64,000 bases of DNA from Selenomonas timonae (lineage in GTDB: Bacteria; Bacillota; Negativicutes; Selenomonadales; Selenomonadaceae): positions 2,245,001 through 2,309,000 of the forward strand of contig NZ_CP060204.1 in the NCBI RefSeq assembly GCF_014250475.1. Direction: 5' to 3'. The translations under genes were made by a program, and so were the position numbers. The notes under the pieces were generated by a model. That model was not told the origin of the DNA. It did not search any database and was given only the letters and a program-made list of their open reading frames with translations. This document shows positions 17,141 to 25,091 of the stretch, in pieces. Numbering within the stretch: position 1 is the stretch's first letter; the number at the start of each line of letters is the position of its first letter.

Positions 17141-17860
17141 TCACACTCCTAGTGCATATTGACGTGCACCAAATATCGCCGTGCCAACACGCACGAGATT
17201 TGCTCCCTCTTCCACTGCGATTTCGTAATCGTGGGTCATACCCATCGACAGGTAGCGAATATCCGCCGTGCGCGGCTCACACTCCTTCACCTGCCGAAAC
17301 AGCTCGTACATCGCGCGAAAGAGTGGGCGACACTCCTCCACATCGTCATAATTCGGCGCAATGCACATAAATCCCTGCAAGCGAATGGCGCGCAGCACCT
17401 CAATTTCCGCAAGTACATCATCTAGTTCCTCACGGTATACACCGGATTTGCTCTCTTCACGCGCCAAATTGACCTGCACGAGGATGTTCTGCACCTTGCC
17501 GAATTTCTCTGCCGCCTTGTCGATCTCCTGCGCAAGGCGGACGGAATCCACCGAATGAATCAGATCGAACTGCCGTACAGCATGTTTCACCTTATTCCGC
17601 TGCAAATGTCCGATGAGATGCCATTTGACCTCACGCTCCAAGGTCTGTGCCTTGTCCAGCGCCTCCTGCACGCGATTCTCACCGATGTTCATGATACCGG
17701 CGTCGATCGCGGCCTGCATTGCCTCTACGGGATGATTCTTCGTCACGGCAATCAGCTCCACGGGCGCATCTTTCGGGACGGACGTACGCCGTGCGCGTGC
17801 GGTTTCGATCGCCGCATGCACCTCCTGAATCCGTGTGCCTATCATCATATCGTCATTCAT
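17141..17860 (-). CDS. yggS: Pyridoxal-phosphate homeostasis protein (YggS/PROSC family)
   Basis: A 239-residue fold-type III PLP-binding protein without known catalytic activity that buffers PLP. The PLP lysine is in LIAVTKNHPVEAM, and the C-terminal SMGMTHDYEIAVEEGANLVR stretch is the family signature. The ATG at 17860 overlaps the pgeF stop by four bases. In many Firmicutes this gene (ylmE) stands between ylmD (pgeF) and sepF, exactly as here. Confidence 0.94.
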   Translation of the reverse strand: MNDDMMIGTRIQEVHAAIETARARRTSVPKDAPVELIAVTKNHPVEAMQAAIDAGIMNIGENRVQEALDKAQTLEREVKWHLIGHLQRNKVKHAVRQFDLIHSVDSVRLAQEIDKAAEKFGKVQNILVQVNLAREESKSGVYREELDDVLAEIEVLRAIRLQGFMCIAPNYDDVEECRPLFRAMYELFRQVKECEPRTADIRYLSMGMTHDYEIAVEEGANLVRVGTAIFGARQYALGV

Positions 17861-18672
17861 CTCAGTTCCATCACCGCCGCCAGTCGCCCCGTCCTGCCGC
17901 CTGCGGCACGATAGGAATAGAAGAATGCGCGGTCACATGAGGTGCACGTGTCCGCACTATCGATATTGCCCGCAGCAACGCCCGCCTCTACAAGCTGCAG
18001 ACGATTCGCCGACCAGAGATCGAGATGGATTGCGCCATCCCTCTCCTCTATAATCTCATCCGCATAGGATGGGAATGCCGTGCGAAAGCGCTCCGCAACC
18101 TCCGCGCCGACCGTATAGCATCCCGCTCCAATGGAAGGACCAATTCCCGCAATCACATCAGAGGGCTCCGTGCCGAACTCCTCGCCCATGCGTGCGACGG
18201 TCTGTGCCGCAATCCGCTGCACGGTGCCCTTCCAGCCCGCATGGACAACGCCTACTGCATTGTGGACGGGGTCGTAGAGGAGAACGGGCACGCAGTCCGC
18301 ATAGCAGAGCATGAGCGCAACGCCGCTGTCGTTCGTGATGACGGCATCTGCATCCGCAAGCGCGTCCGCATAGTCCCGCGCGCCGCGCCCCGCATCCCGC
18401 CGAAAGGCGCGCACAATCTCCGTGCCGTGCACCTGACGGATCGTACAAATGCGCTCGGCGTCTAGACCGAGTGCCGCAAAGTACCGCCGTCGGTTCTCCC
18501 AAACGTGCGCGGGATCATCGCCGACGTGCAGCGCCATGTTGAGCGCGTCAAACGGCGCTACGCTCACGCCGCCCTGCCGCGCTGAGAAGCCATGTACGAG
18601 CCTGTCCTCGGGAAAAATATCGAGCCGCCCACTCCAAATATTGTCCCGTATATGCCGCAGTACAAAACTCAT
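17857..18672 (-). CDS. pgeF: Purine nucleoside phosphorylase-type protein YlmD/PgeF (laccase-domain family)
   Basis: A 271-residue protein of the multicopper polyphenol oxidase (YfiH/PgeF) family. The metal-binding residues are present in CYADCVPVLL and VHAGWKGTV. Homologues have been reported to act as adenosine/inosine phosphorylases and as peptidoglycan-editing factors. The ATG at 18672 follows AAAGGAC and overlaps the upstream radical SAM stop by four bases. Confidence 0.88.
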   Translation of the reverse strand: MSFVLRHIRDNIWSGRLDIFPEDRLVHGFSARQGGVSVAPFDALNMALHVGDDPAHVWENRRRYFAALGLDAERICTIRQVHGTEIVRAFRRDAGRGARDYADALADADAVITNDSGVALMLCYADCVPVLLYDPVHNAVGVVHAGWKGTVQRIAAQTVARMGEEFGTEPSDVIAGIGPSIGAGCYTVGAEVAERFRTAFPSYADEIIEERDGAIHLDLWSANRLQLVEAGVAAGNIDSADTCTSCDRAFFYSYRAAGGRTGRLAAVMELR

Positions 18673-20420
18673 GCGTTCGTCCTTTCTTTGTTCGCTCTGC
18701 AGACGCCGCAACGCGTGCAGCCGTCAAAGCAGCCAAGCGTCGCCTTGAGCGACTCTGCCCGCTCGTATTCCTGCCGCAGATAGTGCTTCGTAAACCCCAT
18801 ATCGAGATGCTCCCACGGGAGTATCTCATCCTCCGCCCATTCGCGCGTGAGATAGTCGTCGGGAGAGAGACCCGCGTCCCGCATCTCGGGCACGAGATCC
18901 TTTGCCCCGCGGCCCGCTGCGGCGCGCATAAGTGGCAGGGAGAGACGGCGGTCGCCGCGCGCGAGAATCGCCTGTACGAGTGCCTCCTTCGGCGACTCGA
19001 AATTGACGACAATCTTCTTCGTGCGGCGCAGCGCCTGTGTGAGAGTCTTCATCACGGCGTCGAGGCGCTTCTTGGATGCCATCGGCATCCACTGGAACGG
19101 CGTGAAGGGCTTCGGCACAAACGGATTCACGCTGAGCGTGAGTGTCCCGCGGCTTCCCCTCTCGTCCATATAGCGGCGCAGCCGCTCGGCAAGGTCGATG
19201 ATCGCCGCGATGTCCGCATCCTCCTCGAACGGCAGCCCCACCATGATGTAGAGCTTGAAGTTCGGAATATGCGCCGCCGCACCGAGATCAATCGCCGTAA
19301 AGAGATGATGTTCCTCAATGCCCTTGTTGATGACAGCGCGCATCCGCGCGCTCCCCGCCTCGGGCGCAAGCGTCAGCGTCTGCAGACCGCTTGCGGCAAG
19401 TGCCTCGACGAGCTCCTTCGTCACCGAATCCGCACGGAAGGAAGCGACGGACATGGAGAGCCCCTCGCCGAGGATGGATCGGCAGAGTTCGTCAATCTCG
19501 GGATAGTCCGAGATCGCCGCCCCCATCAGCCCGATCTTCTTCCCGTAGGGCAGCGCCGCACGCACCTCTTCCTCGATGACGGCGAGGGAGCGGTTGCGCG
19601 GGCGGCGGAAACAGTAGCCCGCCATGCAGAAGCGGCAGTGCCGTCCGCAGCCGCGCGCCGTCTCAATGAGATAGAGGTTGAACTCCGTATCCTCTGTCAC
19701 CACAACCGTATGCGCAGGATGCGCGTCGAGATCCTCGACCCACTGCCGCGCAATTGTCTGCGGAATCTCCCCCTCGGACGAGAGCGCGGCAATCCGTCCC
19801 GCCGCATCGTAATCCACGCGGTAGAGCGCGGGCACATAGACCCCGGGGACGCGTGCAAGGCGACGCAGGAGTGCGGCGCGATCCGTGCCCTGACGAACAC
19901 CCTCGTGATAGGCATCCATCAGGGCAGGCATAACTGCCTCCCCCTCTCCGATCACAAAGGCGTCCACAATCTCCGCCAGTGGCTCGGGGTTGAACGTCGC
20001 ACACGGCCCGCCCGCAATGATGAGTGGATCACGCGCCGTACGCTCGGAGGCGCGCAGACGCACATGGCTGAGCGCAAGCATTTTAACAACGTGAAAATAG
20101 TCCATTTCAAACGAAATGGCAAAGCCGATGACAGCGAAGTCCGCAAGAGGCGTCTGCGTCTCCACGCTCATCATCGGCGTCTGCGTGCGCTCATAGCGCG
20201 GGAGTTCCGTGCGGTCGGGCAGGAATACGCGCTCACACGCCGTATCTCCGCGCCGATTGAGGAGATCATAGATAATGTGAATCCCGAGGTTCGACATCCC
20301 GACGAAGTAGGTGTTCGGATAGACGAGCGCAAAGCGCGTGCGTCCTCCCGCAGGATAGCGATAGCTGCCGCGCTCCCGTGCAAAGCGCTCCTGCAAACTG
20401 CTCTTCAGCCGATGATCCAA
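18669..20420 (-). CDS. Radical SAM protein (TIGR03960-like, B12-binding-type N-terminus)
   Basis: A 583-residue radical SAM protein. An N-terminal domain of about 230 residues resembling a cobalamin-binding fold, without an obvious DxHxxG cobalamin-ligand motif, precedes the 4Fe-4S motif CGRHCRFC with Cys258, Cys262 and Cys265. A cysteine cluster CFDGCTRCGVC ends the protein. It resembles the TIGR03960 family of unknown function, normally found beside a TIGR03936 partner and RNase G, neither of which is here. Translation probably starts at a TTG (20420) after AGAGGT. It lies between nrdR and pgeF in the long operon. Confidence 0.8.
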   Translation of the reverse strand: MDHRLKSSLQERFARERGSYRYPAGGRTRFALVYPNTYFVGMSNLGIHIIYDLLNRRGDTACERVFLPDRTELPRYERTQTPMMSVETQTPLADFAVIGFAISFEMDYFHVVKMLALSHVRLRASERTARDPLIIAGGPCATFNPEPLAEIVDAFVIGEGEAVMPALMDAYHEGVRQGTDRAALLRRLARVPGVYVPALYRVDYDAAGRIAALSSEGEIPQTIARQWVEDLDAHPAHTVVVTEDTEFNLYLIETARGCGRHCRFCMAGYCFRRPRNRSLAVIEEEVRAALPYGKKIGLMGAAISDYPEIDELCRSILGEGLSMSVASFRADSVTKELVEALAASGLQTLTLAPEAGSARMRAVINKGIEEHHLFTAIDLGAAAHIPNFKLYIMVGLPFEEDADIAAIIDLAERLRRYMDERGSRGTLTLSVNPFVPKPFTPFQWMPMASKKRLDAVMKTLTQALRRTKKIVVNFESPKEALVQAILARGDRRLSLPLMRAAAGRGAKDLVPEMRDAGLSPDDYLTREWAEDEILPWEHLDMGFTKHYLRQEYERAESLKATLGCFDGCTRCGVCRANKERTNA

Positions 20421-20441
20421 GTTCTACCTCTTTCGTTCTAA

Positions 20442-20906
20442 TTACTCCTTCCCGCGTCGCGCGCGCAGTGTTTCGAGCTCCTCGATAAAATTCGTGATGT
20501 CGTCGAACTTCCGATAGACGGAGGCAAATCGGATGTAGGCGACCTCGTCAAAATCCTTCAGCCGCTCCATCACGATCTCCCCGATCTTCTCCGAGGGCAC
20601 CTCCGGCTCCGTGCGGTTTCGAATGTCGCGCTCGATCTCCGCGACGAAGTTCGTGATCTGCTCCATCGATATATCGCGTTTGTCACAGGAACGGATGATT
20701 CCCGTGAGGAGCTTATCGCGGTTGAACGGCTCGCGCCGATTGTCGCGCTTCACCACCATGAGCGGCAGCTTCTCCACCACCTCATAGGTAGTAAAGCGCC
20801 GTCCACACTCGCCGCACTCGCGGCGGCGGCGAATTGTCGCCCCGTCGTCAGCGGCTCTCGAGTCGATTACCCGACTGTCCGGCTTCTTGCAAAAAGGACA
20901 TTTCAT
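20442..20906 (-). CDS. nrdR: Transcriptional repressor NrdR
   Basis: A 154-residue NrdR: an N-terminal zinc ribbon with Cys3, Cys6, Cys31 and Cys34, then an ATP-cone domain (about 49-139) that senses ATP/dATP. It represses ribonucleotide reductase genes through NrdR boxes. The ATG at 20906 gives the canonical MKCPFC start and has an AGGAAGG box nine bases away; another ATG at 20915 overlaps that box. No nrd gene is in the window. Confidence 0.94.
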   Translation of the reverse strand: MKCPFCKKPDSRVIDSRAADDGATIRRRRECGECGRRFTTYEVVEKLPLMVVKRDNRREPFNRDKLLTGIIRSCDKRDISMEQITNFVAEIERDIRNRTEPEVPSEKIGEIVMERLKDFDEVAYIRFASVYRKFDDITNFIEELETLRARRGKE

Positions 20907-20935
20907 CGTGCTCATCCTTCCTCATGCGCCGTAGT

Positions 20936-21826
20936 TCACTGCGTCTTCACCGCATCCTTTGTGCTCTTGGCATCCTTCTTGTCCGAGGTGCTGCTCTTTT
21001 CTGCACGTGCAGGTGCGGGCAGCAGCGTATCCTTCAGATCCTTCGTCGTCTTCGTGAAGCGGCGTTCCACGACTTCGCCGTTCTCACCAAATTTTCCGAG
21101 CTTCTTGCCGTTGAACGTCACGTCGAGCGCGCTCGCATTGCCCGCGCGGACAACAACGCTCTCCCTGCCCTGCCAGCTCTCGGTCTTGCCGCTCTCGATG
21201 ATCCCCTCAAAGACTTCCTTGCCGTCGACGCTGACCTCTGTCCAGCAGCGCTCCGAAAGGGTTACGCTCACGCGCACCCCATCCGCATTCGCCGCTGTAC
21301 GCGCCACATCGGACGCATCCGCCTCTGCTGCTGCAGATGCTGTAGCCGGCTGCTCCGTCTTCACCGACGGCGCTTGAGGCGTCTCCTGCGCAGACGAGTT
21401 GATCGCAGAGATCACAGCCGCACCGCCGCCCACGAGAGCGACAAGTACAATGATACCCACGGCAAGTTTGCCGAAGATCCCCGCATAGGAGGAACTCGAG
21501 CTGCCGATCGAAATCTGCGAGAGGGATTCATCGCCCACATTGCTCAGCGAAATGCGCCGCGGCGGTGCCTCCGTCAGCGGCGGCGCGGGTGCACTCGTGC
21601 TCCCGTTCTCCTCTGCAAACTGCTGCACGAGAGGTTCCGCATCCAGATTTAGGAATTTTGCATAATTCCGCACAAAGCCCTTTGCATAGACCAGCCCCGG
21701 CAACTCGGCGATGTTGCCCCGTTCGATGTGCTCGATATAAAGCCCGCGAATACTCGTCCCCTTCTCGATATCGGCAATCGTCAGCCCTTGCTTCTCGCGC
21801 TCGCGCCGCAAGATGTCCCCTACCAT
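20936..21826 (-). CDS. rodZ: RodZ-like membrane-anchored helix-turn-helix protein
   Basis: A 296-residue protein with a cytoplasmic HTH_25 domain (about residues 1-90), a single transmembrane helix near 139-158 and an extracytoplasmic DUF4115-like domain (about 195-250). A lysine- and serine-rich tail follows. This is the RodZ architecture that links MreB to the envelope and affects rod shape. The ATG at 21826 follows GGGAGGG. It is the first gene of the 12-gene operon. Confidence 0.88.
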   Translation of the reverse strand: MVGDILRREREKQGLTIADIEKGTSIRGLYIEHIERGNIAELPGLVYAKGFVRNYAKFLNLDAEPLVQQFAEENGSTSAPAPPLTEAPPRRISLSNVGDESLSQISIGSSSSSYAGIFGKLAVGIIVLVALVGGGAAVISAINSSAQETPQAPSVKTEQPATASAAAEADASDVARTAANADGVRVSVTLSERCWTEVSVDGKEVFEGIIESGKTESWQGRESVVVRAGNASALDVTFNGKKLGKFGENGEVVERRFTKTTKDLKDTLLPAPARAEKSSTSDKKDAKSTKDAVKTQ

Positions 21827-21872
21827 GAGACTCCCTCCCAAACGTGTGTCACTTTCGGAATATATCGTTCTA

Positions 21873-21901
21873 ATTATACATGAAGTTTTGAGCAAAGACA
21901 A
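21873..21901 (-). promoter_or_regulatory. Promoter of the rodZ-pyrR operon
   Basis: TTGTCT (21896-21901) and an extended TGTATAAT -10 (TATAAT at 21873-21878), read on the minus strand, are separated by 17 bp and lie about 47 bases upstream of the rodZ start. Confidence 0.75.
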
Positions 21902-21910
21902 ATATTTTCC

Positions 21911-21949
21911 ATTCTGCTGTAAAGCCTTCAAAAGTGCAGAGAGCAGAAT
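21911..21949 (-). terminator. Weak candidate terminator of the Rrf2-family gene
   Basis: ATTCTGCT/AGCAGAAT arms (21911-21918 and 21942-21949) lie directly after the Rrf2 gene stop. The loop is long and the following tract is only partly T-rich, so function is uncertain. Confidence 0.35.
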
Positions 21950-21952
21950 ATC

Positions 21953-22396
21953 TCACTGATTGCATCCCACGCGGTTTTGATTGCGCTCCATGAGATCTGC
22001 AAGTGAAATATTGTTCAGCACAGCGTTGATGCTGTCGCGAACCTCCTTCCAGATCTGGCGCGTCACACACTGTCCCACGCGCACGCAGCTCTGATCACCC
22101 GCCTCCGCATCCGTCAGCAGACAGTCCACGAGAGCAATCGGCCCCTCCACCGCCGTAATGATGCGCCCAATGGTGATCTCCTCGGGCGGAAGCGCGAGTG
22201 TGTAACCGCCCTGCGCCCCGCGCACGCTCTCCACAAGACCCGCACGGCGCAGCGGCACCATCAGCTGCTCGAGATAGGTCTCCGAGATCAGCTGCGTCTG
22301 CGCAATCGTTTTGAGCGGAACAACCCCCTCCCCGTAGTGGAGGGCAAGTTCATAGAGCGCAGTCACACTGTAGCGCCCCTTCGTCGAAAGTTTCAT
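21953..22396 (-). CDS. Rrf2-family transcriptional regulator (IscR/CymR-like)
   Basis: A 147-residue winged-helix Rrf2 regulator. It carries Cys92, Cys104 and Cys110, similar to but spaced differently from the Fe-S ligands of IscR (92, 98, 104), so cluster binding is plausible but not certain. Family members sense Fe-S status, cysteine or nitric oxide. The gene is monocistronic, with a perfect consensus promoter and its own leader. No isc, suf or cys genes are adjacent. Confidence 0.88.
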   Translation of the reverse strand: MKLSTKGRYSVTALYELALHYGEGVVPLKTIAQTQLISETYLEQLMVPLRRAGLVESVRGAQGGYTLALPPEEITIGRIITAVEGPIALVDCLLTDAEAGDQSCVRVGQCVTRQIWKEVRDSINAVLNNISLADLMERNQNRVGCNQ

Positions 22397-22438
22397 AAGA
22401 GATTTCCATCCCGATCATATTTATTGTAATGCAACGTC

Positions 22439-22467
22439 ATTATAAATGAGTTTCGTTTTCCTGTCAA
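22439..22467 (-). promoter_or_regulatory. Consensus promoter of the Rrf2-family gene
   Basis: TTGACA (22462-22467) and TATAAT (22439-22444), read on the minus strand, are both perfect consensus hexamers with a 17-bp spacer. So strong a promoter in front of a regulator suggests autorepression. Confidence 0.85.
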
Positions 22468-22516
22468 AAATTGTGTCGTGAATGAAAGTTATTTAACAAA
22501 TTCGCGGGACATTATG

Positions 22517-22969
22517 TCAGGAACCCGTCGATCCGAATCCCCCTGCGCGCACAGCTCCGCTGCCCGCCGTATCGCCATCCACCGTGAGATAATGCGTGAA
22601 GATCCCCTGCGCGATGCGCTCCCCCGCCGCAATGCGGACAGGTTCTTTCCCGTAGTTGTAGAGAGGGATGTAGATATGTCCCTCGTTCTCCGCATTCCCG
22701 TAGTAGTCCGCATCAATCACACCAACGCTGTTCATCAGCATGAGATGCTTCTTGAGCGCCGCACTCGAGCGAATGTAGATGAGCAGCACCTCGTCGGGCT
22801 GCATATACGCCTTGACGCCCGTCGGGATAAGAGCCCCATCCCCCGGCGGGATCACGACCTCCTCCGCCGCAGCGAAGTCATAGCCCGTACTCGCCCCCGT
22901 CTTGCGCTCCGGCAGATGGATGCCTACCGCCCGATACATCGAGATGATTTCAAAACCGCGTGTCTTCAT
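22517..22969 (-). CDS. dut: dUTP diphosphatase (dUTPase)
   Basis: A 150-residue trimeric-type dUTPase hydrolysing dUTP to dUMP. The conserved motifs can be followed: GASTGYDF, RSSAALKKH, the uracil/deoxyribose-binding GVIDADYYGN, GERIAQ and a glycine-rich C-terminal GGFGSTGS. The ATG at 22969 follows TTGAGGAG. It is the last gene after hfq, with a large palindromic element (22987-23044) in the gap. Confidence 0.9.
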   Translation of the reverse strand: MKTRGFEIISMYRAVGIHLPERKTGASTGYDFAAAEEVVIPPGDGALIPTGVKAYMQPDEVLLIYIRSSAALKKHLMLMNSVGVIDADYYGNAENEGHIYIPLYNYGKEPVRIAAGERIAQGIFTHYLTVDGDTAGSGAVRAGGFGSTGS

Positions 22970-22986
22970 ATCTTCTCCTCAAATAA

Positions 22987-23044
22987 AGGAATCACTGATA
23001 AACACTGCCGCCATCCGGCAGACTTCATTTTATCAGTGATTCCT
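22987..23044. repeat. 58-bp palindromic element between hfq and dut
   Basis: A perfect 16-bp inverted repeat (22987-23002 and 23029-23044) starts AGGAATCACTGATAAA and encloses a second stem CTGCCG/CGGCAG (23005-23010 and 23016-23021). It could fold into a long two-part hairpin in mRNA. The core GGAATCRCTGATAAA recurs at 28378-28395 and 33119-33135, so this looks like a complete copy of a small dispersed repeat rather than a plain terminator. Confidence 0.75.
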
Positions 23045-23093
23045 AAAAATGCCGCACCAAACACATTCCGGCAGCATTACGTTTTCCACAGGT

Positions 23094-23327
23094 TCAGGAC
23101 TCCTCCGTCATGGTCTTGACAGGCTGTGCGGGTGTGATGGTCGAGATCGCATGCTTGTAGATCATCTGCTGCTTTCCCATCGTGTCCACCATGACGACGA
23201 AATTGTCAAAGCCGCGCACCGTTCCCTTGATCTGAAAGCCGTTCACAAGATGGATCGTCACGAGCATCCCGTCCTTGCGCACCTGATTGAGAAAATTGTC
23301 CTGCAGATTGATGATTTTTGCCGTCAC
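23094..23327 (-). CDS. hfq: RNA chaperone Hfq
   Basis: A 77-residue Hfq with both Sm motifs: Sm1 around [18 protein letters not shown] and Sm2 near [11 protein letters not shown]. It promotes pairing of small RNAs with mRNAs. Translation starts at a GTG (23327) that overlaps the miaA stop (GTGA) and is preceded by AAAGGAG nine bases away. The miaA-hfq order is conserved across many bacteria. Confidence 0.95.
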   Translation of the reverse strand: MTAKIINLQDNFLNQVRKDGMLVTIHLVNGFQIKGTVRGFDNFVVMVDTMGKQQMIYKHAISTITPAQPVKTMTEES

Positions 23328-24286
23328 GCCTGAGCGCTCCTTTCTCTATTGCACTGCCATGCACACACATCCGCAAGGATCGCGTGCAGGAGTTCGGTCT
23401 CTGTCTGTGTATCCGCATCATACCAGTGGATGTAGGGCATGCGCCGATACCATGTCATCTGACGCTTTGCAAAACGGCGCGTCGCCGTCTGGATGGCAGC
23501 GAGTGTTTCTGCAAAGCTCATCTCACCCGCGAGATACGCCGCCGTCTCCTTGTAGCCGATGCCCTTCATCGCCGGGGCAGCGCGTGAAATCCCGCACGCA
23601 AGGAGAGCAGTCACCTCGTCCGCAAGCCCCGCCGCAAACATCGCCTCCACGCGCATATTGATCCGCTCGTAGAGATGCGCACGTGCCCGCGTGAGTCCGA
23701 TGACAAACGCATCGTAGGGCGCATCCCCCGCATCCATCGCGCTCTCCTGTGAGATATGCTCTGCACCGTAGCGCAGTGTCTCAAGTGCACGGATGACGCG
23801 CCTGAGATTGTTCGCGTGCAGACGTGCCGCTGCTGTGGGATCGCGATGTGTAAGGAAGCCATGCACACGTTCATTTCCGCGTCGCTGTGCAATCCTCTCC
23901 ATCGCGCGGCGGAAGCAGCTGTGCTCCTGTGTCTCGTTGAAGTCATAGCCCTCAATGAGAGCCTTGATGTAGAGCCCCGTCCCGCCAACGATGTACGGTA
24001 GCCGCCCCTGCTCCTCGTGCTCCCGTACGAGCGCAGCGACGCATGTGACAAACTCCGTCACGGAAAACGGCTCGTCTGCGTCCAAGATATCTACGAGATG
24101 ATGCCGCACACGCGCCTGCTCCTCGGCTGTCGGCTTTGCGCTGCCGATATCGAAGCCGCGGTAGATGCACATAGAGTCGCCCGAGATGATATCCGTCCCG
24201 AGCGCCTCCGCAAGCTGCAGCGAAAGCGCCGTCTTTCCGACCGCCGTTGGTCCGACGAGGACGAGCAGCGGGCTTTTTGCATGCAC
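23324..24286 (-). CDS. miaA: tRNA dimethylallyltransferase MiaA
   Basis: A 320-residue enzyme transferring a dimethylallyl group to A37 of tRNAs reading UNN codons. The P-loop [11 protein letters not shown] is near the N-terminus and [18 protein letters not shown] and VGGTGLY are conserved. No ATG is available near the family N-terminus: a GTG at 24286 is chosen, with a TTG at 24292 as alternative, both just at the end of the upstream UPF0173 gene. Translation is probably coupled. Confidence 0.93.
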   Translation of the reverse strand: MHAKSPLLVLVGPTAVGKTALSLQLAEALGTDIISGDSMCIYRGFDIGSAKPTAEEQARVRHHLVDILDADEPFSVTEFVTCVAALVREHEEQGRLPYIVGGTGLYIKALIEGYDFNETQEHSCFRRAMERIAQRRGNERVHGFLTHRDPTAAARLHANNLRRVIRALETLRYGAEHISQESAMDAGDAPYDAFVIGLTRARAHLYERINMRVEAMFAAGLADEVTALLACGISRAAPAMKGIGYKETAAYLAGEMSFAETLAAIQTATRRFAKRQMTWYRRMPYIHWYDADTQTETELLHAILADVCAWQCNRERSAQA

Positions 24287-24288
24287 GG

Positions 24289-24966
24289 TCAAAGTTCGAT
24301 GGTTTCGCCGGGCGCAACAATATTCACCCGCGCACGCGTCATCGCCTCCGTGACCTCCTTGTAGTGGTTCACTTCCTGCGCGATGATCGGCCATGTATCG
24401 TAGTGAATGGGGATGACATGGCTCGCGTTCAGCCACTGTGCCGCCATCGCCGCATCCTCAAGACCCATCGTATAGTTGTCGCCGATGGGGAGCACGGCAT
24501 AGTCGATCGCATCCTTGCGTCCGATCAACTGCATATCGCTGAAGAGAGCGGTATCACCCGAGTAGTAGACAACCTTGCCGCCGATGTAGATCACAAAGCC
24601 GCAGGCAATCCCGCCCGCAACGCCCGCGCTGTGCTGGGCGAACGTCATGCGTACCTTTCCGAACGGCAGGTCAAGCGAGCCGCCGATGTTCATCGGATGC
24701 GACTTGATCTCTGCGCACGCCTGCCCCTCACAGACGGAGATGACCTCGGGGATGGCGACAATCGCCGCCCCCGTGCGTGCCGCAATCGATGGTGCATCGC
24801 CGAGATGATCCCCATGCGCGTGTGTGAGCAGGATAAAGTCACAGGCGGCCTCATTCGCCGCGATGCTTGCCGTCGGATTTCCCGTCAGGAATGGATCCAC
24901 AAGAACCCTGTTCGTCCCGTCATCGAGCAAAAAAGCCGCATGACCGTAGTAGCTGAATTTTACCAT
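24289..24966 (-). CDS. Metal-dependent hydrolase, UPF0173 family (YtkL-like)
   Basis: A 225-residue metallo-beta-lactamase-fold hydrolase of the UPF0173 group. The metal motif THAHGDHLGD lies near residues 50-59, with further ligands in the AQHSAG, SGDTALF and PIHYDTW segments. The substrate is unknown. The ATG at 24966 has GGAGAG eight bases upstream; an in-frame GTG at 24975 overlaps that box. It is the first gene of the UPF0173-miaA-hfq-dut operon. Confidence 0.88.
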   Translation of the reverse strand: MVKFSYYGHAAFLLDDGTNRVLVDPFLTGNPTASIAANEAACDFILLTHAHGDHLGDAPSIAARTGAAIVAIPEVISVCEGQACAEIKSHPMNIGGSLDLPFGKVRMTFAQHSAGVAGGIACGFVIYIGGKVVYYSGDTALFSDMQLIGRKDAIDYAVLPIGDNYTMGLEDAAMAAQWLNASHVIPIHYDTWPIIAQEVNHYKEVTEAMTRARVNIVAPGETIEL

Positions 24967-25007
24967 TGCGACCACTCTCCTATTTCACAATTCGCTTGTT
25001 GTGTTTC

Positions 25008-25035
25008 ATTATACGATATGTCCCCACAATGTCAA
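25008..25035 (-). promoter_or_regulatory. Promoter of the UPF0173-miaA-hfq-dut operon
   Basis: TTGACA (25030-25035) and TATAAT (25008-25013), read on the minus strand, are consensus hexamers with a 16-bp spacer, placed directly after the ileS terminator. Confidence 0.8.
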
Positions 25036-25077
25036 TAGAAAAGCCGCTTCATTCGGGAATCCCCGAACAAAGCGGCT
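25036..25077 (-). terminator. Intrinsic terminator of ileS
   Basis: AGCCGCTT/AAGCGGCT (25042-25049 and 25070-25077) with an inner TTCGGG/CCCGAA pairing forms a hairpin followed on the minus strand by TTTCTATT. It lies 15 bases past the ileS stop. Confidence 0.85.
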
Positions 25078-25091
25078 CGTTGCCGAAAATT

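Noticed and set aside
18783-20441. 552-codon open frame on the plus strand opposite the radical SAM gene
   Set aside because: It is an antisense shadow in GC-rich DNA: Arg/His-rich, no family resemblance, no ribosome-binding site, and fully covered by a well-conserved gene on the other strand. Similar shadows opposite ileS (26802-28247), glyA (3351-4310), nuoM (43934-45097) and nuoL (45883-46992) were dropped for the same reason.
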